38,909 nt of DNA from Gemmatimonadota bacterium (lineage in GTDB: Bacteria; Gemmatimonadota; Gemmatimonadetes; Longimicrobiales; Gaopeijiaceae). This document shows, in pieces, positions 7,837 through 16,576 of the stretch. A model generated the notes under the pieces. That model saw only the letters and a list, made by a program, of their open reading frames with translations, was not told where the DNA came from and ran no database searches. A program made the translations under genes and the position numbers. Position 1 is the stretch's first letter. Each line of letters starts with the position of its first letter. The stretch spans positions 9,629 through 48,537 of the forward strand of contig VXMI01000062.1 of the NCBI GenBank assembly GCA_009841165.1. Reading direction: 5' to 3'.

Positions 7837-10800
7837 ATGAGCCACCCGCGCAAAGCCATCCTTGCCGGGGCAGTTCTGGCAGGCGTCGCCTGGGTCGTCG
7901 GCTGTGGTGACGGCACGACGGATCCTGCGCGGCCACCCGAGGTTCCCGTGCCGGCGACGATCACGATGAGCCCGGCCTCGGCCGAGCTGACAGCGGTAGG
8001 CGAGACCGTGCAACTGAGTGCCGAGGTCCGCGACCAGAACGGCCGGGTCATGAGCCGGGCCGCCGTGACGTGGGTGAGCGTCAGCAACGCGGTGGCGAGG
8101 GTGGACGCGGCGGGGCTCGTCACGGCGGTTGGCAACGGGACCTCCACGATCAGCGCAACGGCCGGGTCGGCCTCGGGGAGCGCCGAGGTGACCGTGGCGC
8201 AAGCCGTGAAGGGGATAGAGGTGTTGCCCGCCCTCGGCAAAGTGTCCGCAGGCGACACCCTGCGCCTGAGCGCGGAGGCCTGGGACGCGAACGGGCATAC
8301 GGTGCGTGGCGGCGAATTCACATGGTCGTCGAGCAACTCCGCCGTCGCTGCCGTGGATGAGTCGGGTCTGGTTCACGGGATCGTCGAGGGCGTCGTCACC
8401 ATCACGGCTACGTCGGCAGGAGTGCCGGGCACGGCAGCGGTTACGGTAGCCCACGCCGACTGGGGCCCGCTCGCGGCGTTCTACGAGGCCACGCAGGGTC
8501 AAGGCTGGATAGAAGACGACGGCTGGATGTCGGATCGGCCGATCGGCGAGTGGCATGGAGTGACAACCGGGCCGGATGGTCACGTCACCGCGCTGGAACT
8601 CGCTTCGAGCCACCTGACCGGGAGCATCCCGGCGGAATTGGGCCGCCTGTCACACCTTGAGACCCTGCATCTCCAGTGGAATCGGTTGCGGGGGCCGATT
8701 CCCGCTGAACTGACCAGGCTGCTGAACCTCAGGAGTCTGCGCCTTGACGTGAACGGCCTGGTCGGGGAAATTCCGGCCGAATTGGCCAACCTGGCCAGGC
8801 TGCAGGACCTGCGGCTGAACCACAATTTCCTTTCCGGCCAGATTCCGCCCCAACTGGGCAGTCTGCCCAATCTCACGAGGCTCAGTATCCAGGGAAACGA
8901 CCTGACCGGTCTGGTTCCCTCCGCCTTCACGCGATTCGAACGGCTCCGGTTTTTCCACTTCAGGGACAACGAATACCCATGTATTCCCGACGAAACCGAT
9001 TTCATTCGGTGGCTGCAGCGGCTTGACGTTGCGCTCGGACCCGTATGCAACGAGGACGACAGGAAAGCGCTCGTTTCGCTCTACGAGGGCACCGGGGGAA
9101 GCGAATGGACTCGCTCCGACGGCTGGCTCGATGACGTGCCGGTGAGCGAATGGCACGGCGTGACCACCGATTCGTTGGGGCGGGTGCTCGCGCTCGATCT
9201 GGCCGACAACGGGCTTGCGGGTTCCCTGCCGGAACTGTTGGCACCGCTCACGCGCATGACTTCTCTTCGGCTGGACGGAAACGAGGGACTGACGGGTCCC
9301 CTGCCGCTGACGCTGTCCGCGCTCTCGCTCGAAGCGCTGGAATACCGACACACCGGCCTGTGCATTCCCACGGGCGAATCGTTTGCCGGATGGCTGGCCG
9401 CAATTCCCTTGCACGAAGGCACGGACGCCGACTGTTCGTCCCCGTCGGACCGGGAAGTCCTCGAACTCCTGTACAGTGCTGTCGGTGGTCCCGAATGGAA
9501 GGACGACGGGAACTGGCTTTCGTCCCATCCCCTCGGTGTGTGGACCGGAGTGGAGACCGACGCGGCCGGCCGCGTAATCGCGCTGCGGCTTCCCCGCAAC
9601 GGTTTGGCGGGCCGCCTTCCACCCCGGCTGGGCTACCTGGACGCGCTCCGCGAACTGGACGTGTCCGGCAACCGCCTGGACGGACCGATCCCGGCCCAGT
9701 TGGGCGACCTGTCCAGCCTCACACTGCTGAATCTCGGCCAGAACGAACTGGAGGGACCGATCCCTCCACGGTTGGGCGATCTGTCCAACCTTTCGCAGTT
9801 GCTGCTGTGGGCGAACGAGCTGGAGGGACCGATCCCGCCGGAGCTGGGCAAACTGACCGGCCTTCTCGTGCTGGGGCTCGGGTTCAACAGGCTTGAAGGA
9901 CCGATCCCTCCGCAGTTGGGCGGCCTTGCCAACCTCTACTTTCTATACCTGGACGGCAATCGCCTGGAGGGCCCGATCCCGTCGCAACTCGGCAACCTGG
10001 CCAGGTTGCACGAGCTGATTCTCAATCGCAATCGGCTCACGGGATCGATTCCTTCGTGGCTTGGCAGCCTGCCGACCCTGACGCGTGTCGGGCTCGGCGA
10101 GAACTGGCTGACCGGGTCCATCCCGCCCGAGTTGGGCAACCTGCCCCACCTGAGCGAGCTGGTCCTCGGTCGCAATCTGCTGACGGGGTCGATTCCGGCG
10201 AGGCTGGCCAGCCTGTCTGCATTGGCAAAGCTGGATCTCAGCCGGAACAGGCTGACCGGCAACATCCCGTCGGAGTTGGGCGCCTTGTCCAGCCTGGAGC
10301 GCCTCAACCTCAGCACGAACGAACTGGAAGGACGGATTCCCGCCGAACTGGGCAATCTGTCCAGGTTGCAGACGCTCTCTTTGGCCGGGAACGGGCTGTC
10401 CGGTGCGCTCCCGTCTGTCCTGGGCGGGCTCACCGGTCTGGAGCGGCTCCACCTGACCGACAATGCCGAGGTATCGGGGACCCTGCCTGCCGGCCTGACC
10501 GCCCTGGGCGAGCTGGAGGAACTGATTCTGACGGGTACAGGTCTGTGTGCCCCTGCGGACACCGCCTTCCAGAACTGGCTGTCGGAAGTTGAGGTGGCGC
10601 GGGTGCGTGCCTGTGAAGTGGACGTGGGGTCGGCGGCGTACCTGACCCAGGCGGTCCAGTCGCTGGACTTCCCCGTTCCGCTGATCGCCGGCAGAGAGGC
10701 GCTGCTCAGGGTGTTCGTGGTGGCTTCGATCCCAGGCGTCGAAGGCATCCCGATGGTGCGCGCGACCTTCTACCTCGATGGCGAGGAAAGGCTCGCCGTC

Positions 10801-12123
10801 GAAATCCCGGGCTCGGGGACGCCCCTCCCCACCGAGATCGAAGACGCCCGGAGTTCGTTGCAGGGGTCGGCCAACGTGACGGTCCCCGGATGGGTGATCC
10901 AACCGGGATTGGAGATGGTCGTCGAGATCGATCCCGACGGAACGCTGGATCCGGGATTGCGCGTGACCAAGCGGATTCCCGAGGAGGGCAGGGCTCCCGT
11001 GCAGGTGGAGTCGCTGCCCAGCCTGGATCTGACGGTGGTCCCGTTCCAATGGGCACCGAAGCCCGACTCGTGGATCGTGGATCTGGCTGCGGGCATGGCT
11101 GCAGACCCGGAAACGCACGAAATGCTCGGCGACACGCGCGCGATGCTCCCTGTTGCCGATGTGGACGTGGAAGTCCACGAAGCCGTCCTGACCTCGACGA
11201 CCGAGTCTCTGGACCTGCTTCGCGAGACACATCTGATTCGGACGCTGGAGAGCGGTACGCGCTACTACATGGGGATCCTCCCCGAACACGTCGTCGGGGC
11301 CGCGGTGGGGGTTGCGTTCCTTGGCTTCCGAATCGGCTATTCGGTGGCCGATCCCTTTGTGATCGCGCACGAACTCGGACACAACATGGGTCTTTCGCAT
11401 GCGCCCTGCGGAGGGGCCGGCGGCCCGGACCCGGCGTTCCCCCGGACGGATGCCTCGATCGGCTCCTGGGGATACGACTCGCGCGACGGTGGGAGACTGG
11501 TATCACCGCGGACTCGGGACCTGATGTCCTATTGCGGTCCACCGAGGTGGGTGAGCGAGTTCAGTTTTACCAAGGCACTGGAGCATCGCCTCACGGGGGA
11601 TGGGAGCCGGGGTCCGTTTGCGCCAGCCGCCCCGTACGCCCCCACGAGGAGCCTGATTCTCTGGGGCGGTCTGGACGACGAAGGGAATCCGTTCCTGGAG
11701 CCCGCCTTCGTGACCGACGCCACGCCTACCGCTCCCCGATCCGGCGGTAACTACGAAGTCGTCGGCCGGAGCGCAGGCGGCAACGAGGTGTTTTCCCTCA
11801 GCTTCGACATGGCGGAACTGGCTGACGCTGTGGCGGGGTCGTCCTTTGTCCTCGCGCTGCCGATACAGACCGATTGGCCGGGCATGCCGGAGAGCATTAC
11901 GCTGTCGGGTCCGGGAGGATCGACCACCACGGACCGGATGACCAACCGGCCCATGGCAATCCTCCGCGATTCGGCCAGCGGCGAGGTGCGGGGGATCCTG
12001 CGCGGCGAGGACGCAGCCGACCTGATCGGCGTGGCTGCCGACGCTGTCGGGCCGGCCGGGCCGGGTCTGCAGGTGCTGTTCAGCCGGGGGATACCGATTG
12101 ACACGGACGGGACCGGGTACTAA
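7837..12123 (+). CDS. Giant lipoprotein: BIG2-like Ig domains, plant-type LRRs and metzincin-type zinc protease (copy A)
   Basis: A 1428-residue exported protein. The signal peptide ends in a lipobox with Cys23 (VVGC). Two bacterial Ig-like (BIG2) domains span about 38-122 and 123-206. Three LRR modules follow, each opened by an aromatic cap ending in W[HT]GV (Trp239, 439, 569), like the N-terminal cap of plant LRR proteins. The repeats are about 24 residues with the consensus NxLxGxIPxxLGxL; the third module holds about 13. A linker domain (about 930-1150) leads to HELGHNMGLSH at 1178-1188, a complete HExxHxxGxxH zinc site, with a candidate Met-turn DLMSYCG (Met1230). A C-terminal beta-rich domain closes the protein. 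It is predicted to be a membrane-anchored protease with a protein-binding repeat region; target unknown. A paralogue begins 37 bases downstream. The domain calls are strong; the combination is one I do not recognise as a named family. Confidence 0.88.
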   Translation: MSHPRKAILAGAVLAGVAWVVGCGDGTTDPARPPEVPVPATITMSPASAELTAVGETVQLSAEVRDQNGRVMSRAAVTWVSVSNAVARVDAAGLVTAVGNGTSTISATAGSASGSAEVTVAQAVKGIEVLPALGKVSAGDTLRLSAEAWDANGHTVRGGEFTWSSSNSAVAAVDESGLVHGIVEGVVTITATSAGVPGTAAVTVAHADWGPLAAFYEATQGQGWIEDDGWMSDRPIGEWHGVTTGPDGHVTALELASSHLTGSIPAELGRLSHLETLHLQWNRLRGPIPAELTRLLNLRSLRLDVNGLVGEIPAELANLARLQDLRLNHNFLSGQIPPQLGSLPNLTRLSIQGNDLTGLVPSAFTRFERLRFFHFRDNEYPCIPDETDFIRWLQRLDVALGPVCNEDDRKALVSLYEGTGGSEWTRSDGWLDDVPVSEWHGVTTDSLGRVLALDLADNGLAGSLPELLAPLTRMTSLRLDGNEGLTGPLPLTLSALSLEALEYRHTGLCIPTGESFAGWLAAIPLHEGTDADCSSPSDREVLELLYSAVGGPEWKDDGNWLSSHPLGVWTGVETDAAGRVIALRLPRNGLAGRLPPRLGYLDALRELDVSGNRLDGPIPAQLGDLSSLTLLNLGQNELEGPIPPRLGDLSNLSQLLLWANELEGPIPPELGKLTGLLVLGLGFNRLEGPIPPQLGGLANLYFLYLDGNRLEGPIPSQLGNLARLHELILNRNRLTGSIPSWLGSLPTLTRVGLGENWLTGSIPPELGNLPHLSELVLGRNLLTGSIPARLASLSALAKLDLSRNRLTGNIPSELGALSSLERLNLSTNELEGRIPAELGNLSRLQTLSLAGNGLSGALPSVLGGLTGLERLHLTDNAEVSGTLPAGLTALGELEELILTGTGLCAPADTAFQNWLSEVEVARVRACEVDVGSAAYLTQAVQSLDFPVPLIAGREALLRVFVVASIPGVEGIPMVRATFYLDGEERLAVEIPGSGTPLPTEIEDARSSLQGSANVTVPGWVIQPGLEMVVEIDPDGTLDPGLRVTKRIPEEGRAPVQVESLPSLDLTVVPFQWAPKPDSWIVDLAAGMAADPETHEMLGDTRAMLPVADVDVEVHEAVLTSTTESLDLLRETHLIRTLESGTRYYMGILPEHVVGAAVGVAFLGFRIGYSVADPFVIAHELGHNMGLSHAPCGGAGGPDPAFPRTDASIGSWGYDSRDGGRLVSPRTRDLMSYCGPPRWVSEFSFTKALEHRLTGDGSRGPFAPAAPYAPTRSLILWGGLDDEGNPFLEPAFVTDATPTAPRSGGNYEVVGRSAGGNEVFSLSFDMAELADAVAGSSFVLALPIQTDWPGMPESITLSGPGGSTTTDRMTNRPMAILRDSASGEVRGILRGEDAADLIGVAADAVGPAGPGLQVLFSRGIPIDTDGTGY

Positions 12124-12160
12124 GTAGGCCGCAGGTCGGGTCGTCCTACCGGAGTTCACG

Positions 12161-15100
12161 ATGAGTCTGCCGCGCAACCACTTCCTGCTGTTGATCCTGC
12201 TCGCCGGCTTCGCCTGGACTTCCGCGTGCAGCGACGACACGATCGAGCCGCCCGAGCCTCCCCGCGCGACCGCGATTGCCGTGACCCCGGCGGCGGCCAC
12301 TCTGGCGGCACTGGCGGAAACCGTGCAGCTGAGCGCCGAGGTTCGCGACCAGAACGGGCGGGTGATGACTGGCGCCGCGGTGACCTGGGTGAGCACCAGC
12401 GCCGAGGTGGCGACGGTCGACGCGACCGGTCTGGTAACGGCAAGGGCGAACGGGACGGCGACGATCACCGCGACCGCGGGCGGGGCGTCGGGGAACTCGG
12501 CGGTTGCGGTGGCCCAGGAGGTAGTCGGGATAGAGGTAATGCCGGCTGGCGGAAGGGTGTCCGCGGGCGATACGGTCCAGATGACGGCGGAAGGCTGGGA
12601 CGCCAACGGGTTCACGGTGCCGGGGATGGAGTACACCTGGACATCGAGCGACACCTCGGTCGCCGCCGTGGATGGATCGGGGCTGGTGCGCGGCCTGGCC
12701 GAGGGTACGGTACTGATCACCGCGGCTCGGGCCGGCGTGAGTGGGCACGTGCTGTTGACCGTGGCCCACGAGGACTGGGGAGACCTGGTGACGTTCTACG
12801 AGGCTACGGACGGTCAGGGATGGATCGAAAACGACGGCTGGATGTCGGACCTGCCGATCGGTCAATGGCACGGGGTTACCACCGACGACACCGGTCACGT
12901 CACCGAGCTGATACTCTCTGCGAGCGATCTCGAGGGGCGGATCCCCCCTGAGTTGGGGAACCTGACCCGCCTGGAAGTGCTGAGTCTCGAGCGGAATTCG
13001 CTGAGGGGACCGATCCCCGCCAAACTGGGCAAGCTGCGCAACCTCAGGGCGCTCATCCTCGGAGTCAACGACCTTTCCGGATCGATTCCGGCCGAGATCG
13101 GCAATCTGGCCAGCCTGGAGGTGCTGAGACTTCGCAGAAACGACTTGACCGGGACGGTCCCGCCCGAATTGGGCAAGCTGCGCAATCTCACGCGACTCGG
13201 CCTGGACTGGAATAACCTTGTCGGGCCGATCCCTCTGGATCTGATGGGTCTGGACCGGCTTCGCGTCTTCCACTTCCCCGGCAACGAGTCGCTCTGTGCT
13301 CCCGGGTCGACGGACTTCGCGACGTGGCTCTTTCAGCTCGATGTGTTTGTGGGGCCGCTTTGCAACGAGGCTGACCGGGATGTCCTGGCCGCTCTGCACA
13401 ACGCCACCGGGGGAGAGGGTTGGAAGCGATCCGCCGGGTGGCTCGGCGACGGCCTCCTGGAGGAATGGCACGGCGTGGGCACCGATTCCCTCGGGCACGT
13501 CAGCACGCTCGACCTGTCAAACAACGATCTGGCGGGCCGCGTTCCAGCGGTCCTGGCACAACTTGCCGGCTTGACGTCGTTGCGAATCGACGCCAATGCC
13601 GGACTGACCGGTCCTCTGCCGCTGTCGCTCTCCGTGCTCCCGCTGAAGGAACTGCGATACCAGGGTACGGGGCTGTGCGTCCCGCCCGATGACTCGTTCG
13701 TCGAGTTCGTCGACACCATCCCATCCCACGAGGGCACGGGCGAGGAGTGTGCACCCCTCTCCGACCGGGAGGTCCTCGAGATCCTCTACACGGCCACCGG
13801 CGGCGACGACTGGGAGGACAACGAGAACTGGCTGTCCGACCTCCCTCTCGAGGAGTGGCAAGGAGTGTCGGCCGACGATGAGGGCCGAGTGGTCGGGGTG
13901 GCATTGCCCCGCAACAAGCTCGCGGGCACGATTCCCCCCGAGCTGGGCCACCTGTCCAACCTCTCCGAGCTGGATCTGAGCCTGAACGACTTGACCGGGC
14001 CGATCCCGGCGGAGTTGGCCGGATTGGCGAACCTGTCGCGGCTGAACCTTGCCTTGAACGGGCTCACGGGACCGATTCCCTCCGAACTCGGCAACATGCC
14101 GAGCCTGTCGTGGCTCGTGTTGGGTCGGAATCGCCTGACCGGGACGATCCCGCCGGAGCTGGGCGGCCTGTCCAGCCTGACGTTGATCTACCTCGACAAC
14201 AACAGGCTGACGGGCCTGATCCCGCCGGAGCTGGCTGACCTGTCCGGGCTATTGACGATGAATCTCAGCAACAATGAACTGTCGGGACCGATTCCACCCG
14301 AACTGGGAACCTTCCCGCAGATGTCGTGGCTGCGACTGAGCGGCAACCGCCTGACCGGTCCGATTCCGCTGGAACTGGGCAACCTGGCCGCCCTGGTCGA
14401 GCTGTACCTCCAGGACAACGAACTGACCGGGAGGATCCCGCCGGGACTGGGCAGCCTGTTGCTTCTGGAAGATCTGATCCTCCATGACAATCAGCTGACG
14501 GGACCGATCCCCGCCGATCTGGGTGCCGCGCCGAGCCTGTCCGCCTTGACCCTCGGTCGCAATCGGCTGACCGGGCCGATTCCGCCGGAGCTGGGCAACC
14601 TGTCGGGCCTGGAATACCTGTCCCTCACCGGGAACGAGCTGACGGGGCCGCTCCCTCCGGAGTTGGGCAGGCTGTCCAGCATGCGGACGCTCCACCTCGA
14701 CGGGAATGCGCTGAGCGGCCCGATCCCCGCCGAGTTCGGCAACCTGTCCAACATGTGGACGCTGTATCTGGACAGGAATGAACTGACGGGCGCCATTCCC
14801 CCCGAGTTCGGCAACCTGTCGCGACTCCAGACACTGTCGGCCATGGAAAACCGGCTTGCGGGCCCCCTGCCGACGGAGTTGGGTGGCATGACATCGCTGC
14901 GGCGGCTCCACCTGACCGGCAACGCCGCACTTTCCGGCGTCCTGCCTTCGGGCATGACGACGCTTGCCCGCCTCGACGAGCTTCTCGTGGGTGGTACCGG
15001 GCTCTGCGCTCCCGCGGATACCACGTTCGGGGACTGGATTTCCGGGGTCACGGTTGCCCGCGTGCGCCCCTGCGAGGCTGCCGCCGTGTCGTCCGCCTAC

Positions 15101-16570
15101 CTGACGCAGGCGGTACAGTCGCGCGACGTTCCGGTCCCCCTCGTCGCGGGCAGGCAGGCGATGCTGCGAGTCTTTCCGACGGCTTCGCGGCCAACGGAGG
15201 AAGGCATCCCGACCGTGCGGGCGACCTTCTTCGTCGATGGCACCGAGACGCATGTGGTCGAGATCCCGAACTCGAACGTTCACATCCCCACCGAGGTCGA
15301 GTACGCGGAGAGCGCACTCGAAAGGTCCGCGAATGCGATCATACCGGCGTCGGTGATTCGGCCCGGTCTGGAGATGGTGGTCGAAATCGACCCGGACAAC
15401 ACGCTGGATCCGGGACTCGGGGTGACCGCGCGGATCCCCGAGGCGGGTCGTGCCGCGATCCTGGTACGGGATGTGCCCGCGCTGGACCTCACATTCGTGC
15501 CGTTTCAATGGATGCGGGACCGGGACTCGTCGATCGCGGGCGTTGCCCGCGCCATGTCCGCCGACCCCCGGAACCACGAGATGCTGGCCGATACGCGGGC
15601 AATGCTCCCGGTCGGCGAACTCGACGTGAAGGCTCATGAACCCGTCCTGACCTCGACCAACAACACCATTGAACTCCTGATCGAGACCAACCTGATCAAG
15701 CGCATGGAAGGCGGGGGCGGCTACTACATGGGCATCATGCCGGAACGCATCGTCGGCGGCCAGTCGGGGGTCGCATTTCTCGGTTACGGGGCGGGCTTCT
15801 CGGCTGCCGACGGGTTCGTGATTGCCCACGAACTGGGACACAACTTCGCTCTCTACCACGCACCGTGCGGGGGCGCCGGCGGCCCGGACCGGGCGTTCCC
15901 CCAGTCGAACGGGTCCATCGGCAACTGGGGATACGACTTCCGTGACGGGGGCGCCCTGGTGCCTCCGCACGCCCGGGACCTGATGTCGTACTGCGGTCCC
16001 CCCAGGTGGGTGAGCGACTACAGTTTCGCTCGGGCCCTGGGCTATCGCCTCGCAATTGAAAACAGTACCAGCCGGTCTACCGCAGGCGCTCCCACCCGCT
16101 CCGTCCTGCTCTGGGGTGGCGTGGACGCACACGGCAATCCGTTCCTTGAGCCTGCGTTCGTGGCGGACGCGTCACCGTCTGCTCCGCAGATCACCGGGGA
16201 CTACGAACTGACCGGTCGAGCCGCGACCGGAGAGGCACTGTTCTCGCTCAACTTCGACATGCTGGAGATGGCCGACACCGACGGGTGGTTGTCGTTCGTG
16301 CTGGCGCTGCCACTGCGAGACGAGTGGGCCGGCACGCTGGAGAGCATCACGCTGTCCGGTCCCGGCGGTTCGACCACGATGGACGGAACGACCGACAGGC
16401 CCATGGCGGTCCTCCTCGATCCCGACAGCCGTCAGGTGCGCGCGATCCTGCGTGGCGAGGATGCGACCGATCTGTCCGAAGTGGCTGCAGATGCCGCAGG
16501 TCCGATCGCGGTCCCTCCCCGGGTGATCTTCAGTCGCGGGATTCCCGATGCGGTCGCGCGGCGGCGGTAG
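12161..16570 (+). CDS. Giant lipoprotein: BIG2-like Ig domains, plant-type LRRs and metzincin-type zinc protease (copy B)
   Basis: A 1469-residue paralogue of the preceding gene with the same order of parts. It has a lipobox with Cys23 (TSAC), two BIG2-like domains sharing VQLSAEVRDQNGRVM with copy A, three capped LRR modules, a linker and a zinc protease. The third LRR module has about 15 repeats against about 13 in copy A, which explains most of the 41-residue difference. The zinc motif is HELGHNFALYH (1223-1233): all three histidines and the glutamate are kept, but the usual glycine of HExxHxxGxxH is alanine. The Met-turn DLMSYCG (Met1275) lies 42 residues after the third histidine, as in copy A. 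A GGAG Shine-Dalgarno sequence (12151-12154) stands 6 bases before the ATG. No separate promoter is obvious, so it is probably co-transcribed with copy A. Its stop is 6 bases from the convergent amidase stop. Confidence 0.88.
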   Translation: MSLPRNHFLLLILLAGFAWTSACSDDTIEPPEPPRATAIAVTPAAATLAALAETVQLSAEVRDQNGRVMTGAAVTWVSTSAEVATVDATGLVTARANGTATITATAGGASGNSAVAVAQEVVGIEVMPAGGRVSAGDTVQMTAEGWDANGFTVPGMEYTWTSSDTSVAAVDGSGLVRGLAEGTVLITAARAGVSGHVLLTVAHEDWGDLVTFYEATDGQGWIENDGWMSDLPIGQWHGVTTDDTGHVTELILSASDLEGRIPPELGNLTRLEVLSLERNSLRGPIPAKLGKLRNLRALILGVNDLSGSIPAEIGNLASLEVLRLRRNDLTGTVPPELGKLRNLTRLGLDWNNLVGPIPLDLMGLDRLRVFHFPGNESLCAPGSTDFATWLFQLDVFVGPLCNEADRDVLAALHNATGGEGWKRSAGWLGDGLLEEWHGVGTDSLGHVSTLDLSNNDLAGRVPAVLAQLAGLTSLRIDANAGLTGPLPLSLSVLPLKELRYQGTGLCVPPDDSFVEFVDTIPSHEGTGEECAPLSDREVLEILYTATGGDDWEDNENWLSDLPLEEWQGVSADDEGRVVGVALPRNKLAGTIPPELGHLSNLSELDLSLNDLTGPIPAELAGLANLSRLNLALNGLTGPIPSELGNMPSLSWLVLGRNRLTGTIPPELGGLSSLTLIYLDNNRLTGLIPPELADLSGLLTMNLSNNELSGPIPPELGTFPQMSWLRLSGNRLTGPIPLELGNLAALVELYLQDNELTGRIPPGLGSLLLLEDLILHDNQLTGPIPADLGAAPSLSALTLGRNRLTGPIPPELGNLSGLEYLSLTGNELTGPLPPELGRLSSMRTLHLDGNALSGPIPAEFGNLSNMWTLYLDRNELTGAIPPEFGNLSRLQTLSAMENRLAGPLPTELGGMTSLRRLHLTGNAALSGVLPSGMTTLARLDELLVGGTGLCAPADTTFGDWISGVTVARVRPCEAAAVSSAYLTQAVQSRDVPVPLVAGRQAMLRVFPTASRPTEEGIPTVRATFFVDGTETHVVEIPNSNVHIPTEVEYAESALERSANAIIPASVIRPGLEMVVEIDPDNTLDPGLGVTARIPEAGRAAILVRDVPALDLTFVPFQWMRDRDSSIAGVARAMSADPRNHEMLADTRAMLPVGELDVKAHEPVLTSTNNTIELLIETNLIKRMEGGGGYYMGIMPERIVGGQSGVAFLGYGAGFSAADGFVIAHELGHNFALYHAPCGGAGGPDRAFPQSNGSIGNWGYDFRDGGALVPPHARDLMSYCGPPRWVSDYSFARALGYRLAIENSTSRSTAGAPTRSVLLWGGVDAHGNPFLEPAFVADASPSAPQITGDYELTGRAATGEALFSLNFDMLEMADTDGWLSFVLALPLRDEWAGTLESITLSGPGGSTTMDGTTDRPMAVLLDPDSRQVRAILRGEDATDLSEVAADAAGPIAVPPRVIFSRGIPDAVARRR

Positions 16571-16576
16571 GTGCCC

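Noticed and set aside
9600-10460. Regular 72-bp repeats as a possible CRISPR or satellite array
   Set aside because: The units vary, stay in frame and encode leucine-rich repeats; there are no constant repeats with unique spacers.
12124-12149. GTAGG...CCTAC as a terminator between the two LRR-protease genes
   Set aside because: Only a 5-bp stem with a 16-base loop and no U-run; the second gene has a Shine-Dalgarno right behind it, so co-transcription is more likely.
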